A stretch of 64,000 nt of DNA from Datnioides undecimradiatus (lineage: Eukaryota > Chordata > Actinopteri > Lobotiformes > Datnioididae). The stretch's first letter is position 1. Each line of letters starts with the position of its first letter. A program made the translations under genes and the position numbers. Below are positions 42,351 through 54,800 of the stretch, piece by piece. The notes beneath the pieces were generated by a model. The model did no database searches. It saw only the letters and a program-made list of their open reading frames with translations, and was not told the DNA's origin. Where the stretch lies: the NCBI GenBank assembly GCA_008933995.1, contig WARS01000031.1, forward strand, positions 4,937,979 to 5,001,978, in the 5' to 3' direction.

Positions 42351-44091
42351 GGGAGACTGATGCAGGTCAGCTGCGGGTCAGTTTGGCAATGCTTTTAATT
42401 TGAACAATGCACTGTTTTCAATCCGATCATTGCAATTTTTAGCGATTAAAACTGAGTGAAGTGCACTACATGGTTTCATAATGAATTTCATCATAATTTT
42501 ACCTGGTGAGTACGTGTTCTGATTAAAGATTTAGAAGTCTTTAACAAATTTAGTAATTTACTCGCAAATTTTAGATCTAAACAAATGATAGACTGGGTCC
42601 TATTAGTCATCTGCACCTCATGGAGGATAATCATTCTTGCTGTTATCAGAGCTGAACTCTTTATGGTCTGAGCTGAAAATATAAAATGCCTTTCCATCTG
42701 TTTGCTCTGACCCGAGGTGAAAAAAAAATGTAAAAAAAAAATAATGATCACGAACTGCAACAACCTTTTTTCAAGTGCAGCTGAAGAGCGTGGTTGTTAG
42801 TGTGCTCCATGCACCTAACAGCGTTTTCTGCATGTGAGTTTTTTCTGTTGCTCTGTGCATGTTCTTTCCTGCATGTTTGCCTATTGTTTTGTTTGCTCAA
42901 GTTTTTTTTGGTTTTTTTTTGGTGATCCAGTTTTCCTTCCACATTCCACAGACAAGTCAGGTGCACGACTCCAAAGTCTGGAGTCTGTTTCTGAGCGGTA
43001 GCACTGCAGTTGAGTCTGAAAACGCAGGGCAAAACAATAGTATGAGCAATTTCTTCATTTTCCATTGTTGCAAAACAAGTGAATAACAATACCAGCAGGG
43101 GCTAGGATTGTCAGAAGGTGTTATAGAGGTCATGCAATGTACTGGAATATTCATACTCCATATTATACATAAAAATACAATCATAGTGATTTATTCAGCA
43201 GTATATGTTCATTTACAGATAATTGGCTAATATATTAAGTATGAAATGATTCATGTACATTTTTTACTTAAGACTGTTGTATAACATATAAAGGCCTCAA
43301 TACCTTTCTTTATACTGCTCAGGGCTCCAGGTTGTAGATAAAGGCATGAACATTACTTTCCATTCAGATCTGTACATGCTGTCCTTTTAGCCACTAAATT
43401 TGATAACAGAGTTGAACAGACATTCAGGGTCCCCCCCTACAGACAGTATCGCTCTAACTGCCAGGTACACTGCTCCCAGAAATTAAATTTAAAAATGTTT
43501 CCTTGGGCTCTGTTTAGTTTTAATCACAAGGTTTCTAAGAGCAACCGACCAGAAAGGGGATTAAAAACACTTCCTATTCGTTCCATCCTACCCTCAAGGA
43601 AGGCACTACACCCACATTTCTCAGTTTGAGGTGTTCAATGATGAGCAGTTGAGTGGTAAACTGGAGCACTCACTGGTGTTGCTTGCAGAGAACTAATTGT
43701 GAAAAATCAAGAGGTATATGTACAAAATGAAACAAAACAGCAGTTTACATTTTTACTTATTTAAATATAACCTCATCCAGAATTTCTTCCTTTTTGTGTT
43801 GTTCAGTTATCGTTTGAGGCTTTGAGACTTATCAATAAATGGGCCGAAGTAGCCTGATATCTGATGCCACATCATGTTACCTGACTGTCTAATGATGGCA
43901 CTTACAATTGTGTGTATAAAAGTTAACTGGCAACCCAATTAACAGATGAAATTTAATATTACATCACCATTAACAAGTCACATTTCCATCATGAATCTGA
44001 GATTTGACAACATGTTTTTGCATAGATTCTCAATTTTAATTAGTGACCCATACAAACGATCATCAAATTGTCAACAACTACTGCATCTCTT
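42351..44091. other. Intergenic region between usp47 and clec3a
   Basis: About 1.7 kb with T-rich tracts near 42900 and no recognised coding exon. It contains possible clec3a 3' UTR; minus-strand ATTAAA lies at 44035-44040 and AATAAA at 43190-43195. WWOX, which follows CLEC3A in tetrapods, is not here. This is the boundary between the human 11p-like and 16q-like gene blocks. Confidence 0.6.
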
Positions 44092-45351
44092 TTAGGGAAT
44101 GACATATTCGCAAATGTATTTTTTGAGGCTGCGACACACCTCGTCATACCACTTTCCTTGTGCAACTACTGAAAGAGCAACACAGCTCTCCCTCTTCGTT
44201 CCTGTGGGCTGCTTCTTGGAGCGGTCCCAGTTGAAGTAGCTGACTGGCAGGCTGTTGACATCAACATACTGGCCTTCTTTCACTATGTCTGCCACGCCGA
44301 TCCAGAAGTCCTTGGATCCTGGAGCACTCCTCTTTGCATAGTCCCTCAGTTCATTGTTTTCCATCATGTCCCGTGGCGTTGCAAGAGTGCCTCCTTGTGC
44401 AATACAGTCTTCATTTGCTTCATGGTAATGTTTGGGCTCCTCAATTGTAAGGTAACACTTCCTGTGAGCTTTGATGCCACGGAGACAGACTAAAAACACA
44501 AAGCATTTAATTCATGAGTAACCAAAATTCTAAAATAAGAGAGTTCACAGTTTAACCAGTGACTATGTATAAATAAATAAATAGGCTAGGAAAGGAAAAA
44601 GTGGGCATAAAATAGAAATAATAACAACAAAAAAATCAATGCATATGTAGTGTTTTTATATGCTTTCATATGTTTTAAAATAATAAGCAACAATAAATGA
44701 ATGCATATATATTATTTTTCATATGATCAACTACTGTATGTGCTACAAATAATCCCACTGAGCAGTCCAACCTTATACTCTAATGGATTGCATCTAATGG
44801 ATAGTGTTGCTGCCCTCTTTTGGTGATTCCACACACTTAAAAGTTCAAAATGTTGAGAAAGCACCATACAATATTTGTAATACAACAAAGAATTGCTAGA
44901 TAAGAATACAATAGATAAAATATCTACCAACCATTGTCTTGTTTTTTATTTATTTTAAATAAAAAATATAAAAGCTGTATTAATTAACTGTCATCTCCTC
45001 TCTCTTTAACCTTCCTTTATCTAATGAAGGCAGTACCTGTCTGCAATGCCTGCATCTCTTTCAGTGAATTCACCTCCTGCCACAACCTCTCAAGCTGGGA
45101 CTTCACATCATCTTCCTCCACAGCTGAACCCCGACCAAGAGGCAAAAAAAAACAACAAAACCCCAAAAAATAAAACAGGTCAGATTAACGTTGGTTGCTA
45201 ACAGTTTATTAATGAGCTTTGCATGAGGTGCATAGTTACCTCCAGACTGACGAGGTGACACAGCCTTCCTGGTGCGGGATGGACGGCCGGAGCTGAAGTG
45301 GAGCAAGGAGAAGCAAAGAACGAGAAAGACAGGGAGGGCCAGACGTGCCAT
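44092..45351 (-). CDS. clec3a: clec3a, C-type lectin domain family 3 member A
   Basis: Three exons: 45351-45240, 45123-45037 and 44489-44092, joined in phase 1 twice, give 198 aa (human CLEC3A is 197). Residues 1-22 are a signal peptide (MARLALPVFLVLCFSLLHFS). A basic stretch (RPSRTRKAVSPRQ) follows. Exon 2 encodes the trimerising coiled coil (DDVKSQLERLWQEVNSLKEM, then QALQT), as in tetranectin. Exon 3 is the lectin domain: C-X-R-G-I-K then CYLTIEE, DFWIGVADIV, and the closing Cys pairs in ESCVALS and KWYDEVCRSLKKYICEY. Canonical EPN or QPD sugar-binding triplets are not visible, and the calcium-binding residues look degenerate. In mammals the protein is secreted by cartilage. It lies 3' of vat1l on the same strand, as in tetrapods. 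Confidence 0.95.
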
Positions 45352-45438
45352 GGCTGAGGCCGGTGGATCCTACAGGGCAGGACACAGTGGCGCACCTTGT
45401 ACTGCTGTGAAAGGAACCAAAAACACTGCAGGCTGCTC

Positions 45439-45489
45439 AATATATACTGGACCCACTGTATGCCTTTCTGGGTACCCTCCCTGCATTGG
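45439..45489 (-). promoter_or_regulatory. clec3a: clec3a core promoter: TATA and CCAAT boxes
   Basis: On the minus strand TATATAT (45439-45446) lies about 90 bases upstream of the ATG, and CCAAT (45485-45489) lies about 40 bases further up. The arrangement fits a tissue-restricted TATA gene with its TSS near 45410, by inference. Confidence 0.5.
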
Positions 45490-46900
45490 CTCCAGCAATG
45501 TTTGTTTTTGTCCAAACATCAGGCGGAGGTGAGAGAGTTATAAGGGTGGAGTGGCAAATAATGATTTCCTTGTGTCTGGCTTTTGATAAATATTTACCTG
45601 GAACAAGGTGCACTAAGCAGTATTCCCTTTCATTTCACAAACAAACTGAAAATTCATTGACTGCTTCACTATTACAGTGTGTTCCTCATCCCATCCCCAG
45701 TCAATGTCAGTTTTGGACCAGAGGAATGCAATGTATTATGTGTTGATGTAAATTTGGAAAAAAAATGTGAGGTGTGTCTAATGTTATCACCCAATAGTGA
45801 AATATAGGCTTCATACACAAAGTGCAATGAATTGGGGTTAATTTGGGTTAAATTTACAACTTAAACTACATAAAAATAAGTAAGTGAGTAAGTGTTCCTA
45901 CCAATTATTTTCTTTAGTTATCTTTTCAGTGTTTCAATTTCACAGACCTCTGGTTGTATAATCTTTAAAAATAAAGCTTCTATTACACCAGAGGAAGTCC
46001 AGCTGCGTGCTCTGGTTATTTTTAGAGTGAGCTGTATAAAGATGGGAGGGGAGGGCTAAATAAGAAAACCTATCAGGCATATGGGCTCAGAATAGCAACA
46101 CAACTCTCCAAACCAGCTCAAGTATATTTTCCTATTTTAGAGTTGTCAAAGTGTACATTATTAGGCTCTAACTTTCATTTCTGGATCTACTAAATAGTAC
46201 ATTTGCCCCAAAGTTAAATATCTAAAATGTCTAAAATAATTTATTCTAACCAAACATGGTTATTAACAGAGTTGTATTTGTTGTATACACCTAGAAGATG
46301 ATTCTCTGAACATGTGTTGTCTCCCAGCAAGTTAATGAAATTTTCTTGAAATAAAAAAAGACAATAGATGCATTTGTACAGTAGGTGTAATTGAAAAATA
46401 ATTTCACAGTATGGAGTTTAAGTTCTAGCAAGCATGAAAAGGCTGCATTGGAAAATTATATCTTTCCATCTTGAGACGAACTTGAAAGCAAAACTAACCC
46501 TGAATTGATGACGCAACTACTGGAATGGGGATCAGTAGTTCTATTTTAATTAATAATTATTATGTGCTTCTTAGATAGATCTACAAGTAAAAGACAGTTT
46601 GCAACACCTTGGTCAGCATGAACTGATTCTAACTTTACTGACTAACTGTAGAACTTATTAAATCCCCTACTTTGTTGCCATCTGGTGTCAAACTAAGGGA
46701 CCATGCAGAGTGTACAGTATACTGGTACTAAATTCCAAATTCTGAAACCTTATCTATAGTGAAATGTTTTTATTTCACATGAGGAAATATGTAACACATT
46801 TCAGGAAATGAAGACACATTTTCTAAAATATACTAAAAGAGAAGACAACTAATGTAGTAAGACTTGCTCTCAGGGAAACTGCATATTTCATGTCACATTG
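45490..46900. other. Intergenic region between clec3a and the vat1l 3' end
   Basis: About 1.4 kb, AT-rich, with no coding exon recognised. It holds the CTCF-like motif at 46674-46689. Confidence 0.6.
46674..46689 (-). promoter_or_regulatory. CTCF-like motif candidate, clec3a/vat1l interval
   Basis: The minus strand reads GACACCAGATGGCAAC, matching the CCASYAGRKGGCA core. It lies just beyond the vat1l 3' end. Motif match only. Confidence 0.3.
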
Positions 46901-46919
46901 AACAAAGACAAAAATACAA

Positions 46920-48865
46920 TCACAGAATGCTTTGCAGATACATTTATTCAAGTAAACAGAGCTGTGCTCAAAGAAAGTACACAACAAAAAAAGTGACAAA
47001 AATATACGACCACAGGTAAACCGTAGTTTTGTGAACACACTACACTGCTAAACACTTCTTTAGACATTTTTTTCTTTTTTTAAAGGCAATACGAATACAC
47101 TCAAAAAATGCTCTCCGTCTCTCATACACACTCACCCCCCCCCCACACACAAACAGCTGACATTAAAGGCAACTGTGACATTTTTGCAAAGTGTCTAAAT
47201 GGTGTTATCCTCATTTCTAGGTCTGAAAACCAGTTTCTAAATCAAATCACTTTAATACGCCCATCAACACCATCTCTTTATTGTTAATCTTTCGGCTTCA
47301 AAGCATGCAAACTCAGTTGTACTGTTACTAAGGTGAGAGATCTTTAATTAATTTATTTAAAATGGCATGATTTGCGTGCATGACTTGTTTTCTTGTTTAA
47401 TCAATGAGAAAATACTTTTTGATGTTCATTCTTATTTTACTTTTACAGTTCAAATAAAGTAATAAATAATTCAGTTGACTAGTGATATAAAACACACTGA
47501 ATAAGTATGGATGAAGAAATTGTGAAAATGAAATACAATGTGGTTTGTTTTTGCTTTACAAAATCAAAATAAAAACTGATCAGTCATCCTTGGTAGATGA
47601 GTGTGAGGGGCCAATATTTGCTCACTGCCAGCTGTAAAGCAGCAGCAGTAAAGCAGGGAAAAGCAGACTTAAATAAACTAGTACACAGCACCCCGCCTTT
47701 ATAAACCAGCTCATTGTAAAAACAGTTTATGTTGGAATCTTATGGCACTTTTGTTGAGAGGCACCTGCGAGTGAACAACTTTGGTCAGACAAGCCAAGAC
47801 TCTGACATAGATATATTTGATACTCAACTTGGTTCTGCTTGTGCCAGTGTGAGGAAAACTGGCTCGCCAAAATGTAATACTGTATGGCATCGTAAATTAT
47901 GGTTTTTGTTAAAGTTTTTGATTGAGTATGCAATTTAGTGGGAAAGCCTGCCCTCAATCTAATAACCTACTACATAAACAGAGCTCTGGTTGCAGCATAG
48001 ATTCATCATCCTAAAGATTATATGATCAGGTAAAGAAGAATCTTTAAAGTTTATACATTTGTCTTTATATCTCAGTAAAAATACTTTTTTTTAGTTTGTT
48101 CAATGTGACGTTCACATGAGGAAAGTGGTTCAAGTATCAAACACTTGTTTGCAGCTCAAAGGCACTGGTGATCCCATAATAATACGCTGTTGGTACCCCT
48201 CCCGTACATGGTTAATAGAATAAAATATCATGCACATGTTTACATGTAGACCACCTCTATTTGCTTACACAATACTATATAGTGATGAAGTGATTCACTA
48301 ATATCAATGCATTAAAACATTTTCTCAAATGTGTTCCAATTTTTTCCTCTCATCACTGAGGACAGTTATAATAAGACACTTATATGATATGCTAAATCTA
48401 CTTTTAAGGGTGCTCATCTTAAAATAATAACAGCGACTCAGCAGGTTTAATTGCTTATTCAGTCTTTTGCTAATACAATAAACTGTTTGTCAATGCAATA
48501 ACTGTAAAATGCGCACAAACCAATTCACACCATTGGCTAGTATATCACTACTTCATAATACAGAAAAGAATATAGTAATACTATTTTGTGAATGGCACTT
48601 GCGCTTGTTGCCTGGGTAACAAACAACCTGTTTGTTGTAAGTCGGCATTTCCCCCCAGATTTTGCTCCACCAATCAACTGACAAACAATAGGCAACAGAC
48701 AAGAGGCACAAACATATTCTGTACATACATACATACATTCATGCATACATGCATACAGCACATGCATACGCACATACTGCACAAAACTGTGTGTGTGGTT
48801 GTGTTCCTCTGTGGGGTATCTGTTCAGCCTCTTCAGTCTCTAGGTGCGGTGGGGTTGGTTTGGGT
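46920..48865 (-). other. vat1l: vat1l 3' untranslated region (inferred)
   Basis: Noncoding sequence follows the vat1l stop. Minus-strand AATAAA signals occur at 47277-47282 and 46943-46948, so the UTR may be 1.6 to 1.95 kb. It contains an ACAT/GCAT-rich tract at 48724-48777, which is a run of UGUAUG-type repeats in the transcript. No other gene is seen. Confidence 0.5.
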
Positions 48866-51795
48866 TTAATGGATGAAAGGCATTCGTTCCTTGCTATCAT
48901 TGTCTCCCTCAGGCTCCTCTTCTTCTTCGCCTGCCTCACTGGTCTCTGTGCTGTCACTGGCCATCTAAGGGTAAAATATTATTCAGTTACCGTTAACTGT
49001 ATTCTGAGCATGCATACAGAGAACAGAGGTGAACATAAACGCAAGCTGACATCTAGTGGTACATTAAAGTTGTAAATGTATCCTCTGATAATGGACAGCT
49101 GTATGTGGGGGTCTATACTTTAAAGATGAGCATAGCTACAGATCTCACTGTTTCTAGGTTTAATGTTGAGATCACCATGGAAACAACTGCTGTAAAACAG
49201 ATGGAAATCCTACTCACTGCCTCCTTATGACCCTGACTAGACCTGAAAATATGCAGTAGGCTTTAGAAATGTCAACTGTAACTGTTTATCAACAAAAAAT
49301 ACCAAACTGCAAGTGAGCCAACGGATTAGCTGTGTGGTTAATTAAGAACAGAGATAGAAAAGCCCATCTTTCACATTTACATCTGCCAGTTTGCCATCTT
49401 ACACCTTCCTCAGTTTTTTACCCTCAACCATCATTTTGCATTCCTCCATCCTGGACTCATATTAATTAGATCCAACTTTTTTTTTTATCTTACTTTTATC
49501 TGGTAATATTACTATATTAAAACACATGGAAGCTTTAGCTGTTTTTCACACTTTCATACTGTGATCAATGTGATAGTGTATGAATATAAACTGTTCAGTT
49601 TATATGTGATTAGGTAAGTTTTAGGATAGCCAACAAACAACTTTGAAATTCATCAGCCACACTCATTACAAAAAAATGTTTGTTGCATGAGTCCCTGTAT
49701 TTTTGCTAGGTTTTTTTTGTGTAGCTACTTAACAGTCCTGTCTATTGATGTATGCTTTCTGATAATGTCATTCTTACAATAATCCAGGAAAGAAACACAT
49801 AAAAAATACCAGAGGGGTGGGAGCCTTCTCAACATCCAGAATGAGTTTTCCTATGTTGCCTCTGTCATGAATTCTCTGCATGGCCTCTTTTACCTGTCAA
49901 TACAACACAGCAATTGACTTTCAGTAAGCTGAACAGTGAAAAGCCAACAAAACTAATGATTTTACAAACAAAAAAGTATTACATGTACTTCAAGTACAAG
50001 TACTTCATTTACTACACTACATTTCATTGTACAGTGTAACTGCCTGTTCTGCTGTGCACATGACAATAAAACTCTTGAATCTTGAATCCTAAGTGTGATC
50101 TAGATTGTTTTACAGAAAAAAACACAAAGTACCCAGGAAACCCAAGTTACATCTTCAATGATATGTAAAGCAAGATTTGAGATTTGAGCAGCTCATTTCT
50201 CAAAACTTAAGAAAAGAGAAAAGATCCTTGCAACCCCTTCCTCTCACAAAACATGTGAATGACTTCCAATAATAAAAGCTCTCTTGTAAAAGTCCAAATG
50301 TAAAATTGAAGATTATTATAGGGCACCTGCTAAGAAAACCTGTCTTTGGTAACTGAATATTTTTGATGCTGTAGCACCAATTTTGTGGTCATTTTACAGA
50401 AGCACTTTGTCAGGAGACATATAATCTACTATACAAGTTTTACAATGGCACACAAACTACAGTTCTAAGATGTGAAATGACATCCTCTGTTTACTTTTAC
50501 TTCATGTAAGTAAATAAATGAAGTATGAGATAACTTTACACTAACTGCATTAGGGATAATTTATTGAATAGACAAACCTCTGCCAACAAAATACATTGTT
50601 ATAACATAGTGACAAGCTTACTCATCACTTCTTATCTCCACTTCTTCTCAATTCCCATCTCCTAATTATCTGAGACAGAAAAATATAAATTCAGAATAAC
50701 CTAAATTGACTCTTGCATACTAAAGCAGAAACAATTTCTTTGATAAATAAACAAATTATAAACTGTGGACACATTTAAGCACTGAACCATGGCTGACTCA
50801 TGCAGCTCCAAATGGCATTGAGAGGTAACTCTGTGAGTTCTGTATATTATTAAGCCAAGAAATTATGTCACATTATCTAACAGCATGTGGCACACTTTCC
50901 AACATGGCATGTCTGAAACTATAAAGTGATGATAAGTTAAACATTACTCTAGGGCTTTCTGGCAAAGTAAAGCATTTTGTATTGTTTTCATGGTGTTGTT
51001 GCATATTCTCTGTGGCGCATTCTCACAAGAGGCAAAAGGACAACAAAAGTAACATTTGTTAAAACCTATTAGTCTTTTTTAGGGCACAAGTGTGAATATA
51101 TTATGATTCTGGTTTTACTGTGACATTTTCCAATCTAGCTAAAACTAAATACCTATCAGGCCAAAGCCTTAAACATTGAAATTTCAATACTGCTCATTAA
51201 AGCTTGACTGGCTCAGTCGTGTAGAAAAAAAAAAATCACACATCTCAAAAGTTTGCTCATGGTGCCATATCTTGCTTTCTCATTACAGTCCAGACAAAGA
51301 CACAAGTGAATGTGCCTCTTTGTCTGGAAGCCATTGTGTCACAAGCATTCATTTGTTAAAAGAAATAGCGGAAATCAAGCCAAGAGCAAAAATAGGTCAG
51401 AAACTTGTTCAGCAACTTGGCAGAAGAGAGGGGATAAGATCCACTTGCATTGTGGCTATAATGGGGCTTTAGTGTTGTTTTAGAGTAAAACCGCTGGTGG
51501 TCAGATCACCTCACATTATTCTGTCTCAATTCTCCAACTTTTTGATCAAGGAAAAAAATTACCAGGGTAAACATAAAAAACCAGCTCTGAATTCTCCCTT
51601 CAGGAATATCAACAAATGAGGCAGGCTGTGCTCCTGACATTACATCCCACGCCATCCTCCTCTCTAATGAGATTCTTCACGGGCAATGGCTCCAGTGAAT
51701 GGCCTGAGAAATCTGCCAGTTTAATGACAAAAGTACATGGGGAGTTTCCCATGAGAAATGAAACTTTGACAACAGTAATCATTTCATGAACACTG

Positions 51796-51827
<32 letters not shown>

Positions 51828-54800
51828 CAGATGCAAAGTTCAGAATGACTTGTAATCACCTTCTTGTTATGTATTACCTGTATAGTCTTGCCTTTTATTT
51901 GAATTCTTGTAGCATTTTGAGTGCGAAATGGCTGCAAGTTGTAATTGTGATTGTACCCTGTCATATCTGGTTGCTGGAAATAGAGGTAAAATGAAGACTT
52001 GACTCTGAAACTGGCTTGTAAAAGGTACAGACTAGTCTTGCCTGCGACCAAGGATAAACATTCAAAAGACCCTTTCAAAGCATACATTTTGCAGTGGAAG
52101 GGGTGCAATCATTTTTAATTTTTAACACTGACTACCTTCTATTTAGGTGAGCCAGTTCCAGGTACAGTTCCAGGAAACAGAGCCATCAATTTTTTTAACC
52201 TGTGTTTTTTAACCTCTCCTCTTCCTCAATTCAAAATTTACAATCTAATTTAAGGGTAAACCAAGCTAATAAATAACTAGAGTTACCACTTTGCAGCTGT
52301 ATGCTTCCAACAGGCAGTCAAGTTGCAGTTTAAATCCATAATTTCCAGTGTGAATTCTTGAATTGAATTCTTGAGCTAAGGCCAAAGTATGTTTTCTAAG
52401 TTCACAGTGACCTTCACCTTTGATAACTGAAATCTAATCAGTTCATCCTTGGGTTCACAGGGATATTTGAGGAAAATTTAGGGACTCCCTTGAAATGTCA
52501 AATTCACAAAAGTTTCGAGAGGTCACAGTGACCTTGACCTTTGACTACCAAAATCTACTAAATATATGGGATATGGATGGACGTATGGACAGACAATTGG
52601 AAACCTTAATACCTTTGGCCAAAGCTGTCAATGATACAGCTGTATAAAAAAGAGTAGCAAGCAAAGCTGTGCTGACTGGGTAATCGCGACACAGAGACAT
52701 CTGAAAAGCCGGACGTATTTTAGGTTTTTTGTGTGCGTTTGCTAACGTTGTAAAACGTAGCTGTCTTACTAATCTGCTAGGTTGCCAGTGAGTAGCACCG
52801 GAGCACCGGAAGTATCAGGAACAATTGGAGCAACGCACCAGTGCAACCTCCTCTAGCTGCATATTCAAGACACACAGTGCAGTTAAATGAGACCATGAAT
52901 GAACACATTAGGACTATATATATATGACAGATAAGATAGCCTGTCTGACCACGAATGGATGGATATTGCTGGCCACACATGCTTATGGTATGTTACAGTG
53001 ATATGGGTTGAGTTCAAATCAAGTTGAACTGATTATATGTTAGTTTGAAAACTTTGAACTTTTTAAAAAAGCGTTAGCCTTAGCCCACACAGTCTGGCTC
53101 TGACTGTCTCATTAGTTGTGGTCTCAGAAATACCACGTCTCTGAGACCACAACTAACGAGACACTCACAGACAGACCACACTAAGAAAGTTTTAAACATC
53201 CCTTGTCATCTCTTGAAGGAAAACTTATCAACTCTAGTCGTGGACTCCATTTTGTAGTTGCTGATGGTTACCTGAACACAAATACCAGGTGAATTTGATG
53301 TTGTTGTGTGATATCCTCCAACTTAACAGTTATGTAGGACTGCCTAAACCCTGCATCAATGGACCAGGCACACAGTTGATTATATAACATTGGGGACTAC
53401 ACAGACACCGGTTGTGTCCTTGCCAATCTCAAGACTAGGCAAACACACATTGCACTACTACTTGTAATGTTTGTTGTAATATGTGAAAAATGGCTATTGT
53501 TGCCGAGGTGACAAACTGACTCAAAATGCTTTCTTTAGCTGGCAGTGCTTGGATAATAATCTAGAGACCAGAGTACAGAAAGGACTTAACAGCAAAATTG
53601 CTTCACAGATTTCATACCAAAAACACGTACACTAGTGCAAAGGCAATGTTCAACTCCCCTTTTCATTGAATTTATTGTCAAATAATGTTATTCATCTTAA
53701 TAATAATGTATATATTTTGATTAGAATAATTGTGCATCTGCCCTACAAAAGTTCCCCAAAACTGGAATAGCCACAGTTAATGAAGCATTGAAAGAGTTTG
53801 TAGAAATCAGGAGTGAAGTGATTGATGTATGGGGTTTGTGTGGGTGTGATAATGATTGTGGTGAAGGAAGATGCAACCTACCCACCATCTGTGGAAGAAT
53901 GTCCAAGAACAGCTGACATTGTCCCACAGAAAGAGGCAGTGAAAAACAACAGCTTCTATGACGTCCAAGATGTTTGGAAAAAAAATCTCTATATTTTTAT
54001 GTTAACAGACTGAAGTCAGTTCAGTTTTAATTTGACCAATGTTAAGCTAACCATTTCACACCCTCTGATCAACCCAAGCTCTTACCTCCTCCAGCGCCCA
54101 TAGGGAGTCCACGACTGGCTTGATTTTCTTTTGGTTATAGAGACACAAGAGTTTGTCCATCACTGATTTCACAAGACTACATTTCCCATGCTTGAAAAGC
54201 AGGTTGAGAAGTGAAAATCCAGCTATAACTTTGTTCTCCTCGTACAGTTTAATAGGGTTCACCTTCTCCACTTGCCACCACTGGAGAAAAAAAAAAGACA
54301 GAGAGGCACGTTTATCCTAAGTGACTCATTGGTATGTGCGTGTGCTTCATTTGCCATAAAGTGTTCACTGATTGAAAACAGGGTACTGTTTCCTTGAAAT
54401 GTTTTGGACAAACTGCATCTCTGACTCACAGATTTTGCAAAGCTGAAGAAACTCTTTGTTTCCCCTGTTACCATGTTTGATGCGCCTGAAAAAACAAAGA
54501 TAAAAGGATTGCTGTATATCGTGCAAACGGCTGGACAGAAGTGACTGGTCAATAATAAGCAGCCACGAAGCATGATGGGTGAGGAAGGGGGGAAACAGTT
54601 GGCACCTTTAGACCCTTAGATCTGATCAAGCATGTTGTTGCATATATTCAGCATAACTAAAACTAATTAATTAATCTTCCTCTAATGCTATTACTTGATT
54701 CATAAGCTTTGACGGGGACAAAAGTAATTAAAAGAGACCACATAAGAATGGTAGCTGTGAAAAGCAATACATTTCACATGCAAGATATGGTGTACGTTTT

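Larger units (their letters stand above)
49894..54085 (-). other. vat1l intron 7, repeat-rich, no gene
   Basis: 4.2-kb intron. It holds a LINE 3' tail relic (about 50010-50092), an 11-bp perfect hairpin at 51290-51327, a CT microsatellite (51796-51822), a two-copy repeat with nuclear-receptor-like sites (about 52395-52640) and a 23-bp fold-back (53106-53162). No coding exon was recognised. Confidence 0.6.

Noticed and set aside
51290-51327. 11-bp perfect inverted repeat with a 16-base loop
   Set aside because: Too short to separate from chance in a 64-kb AT-rich window; no outward extension of the pairing.
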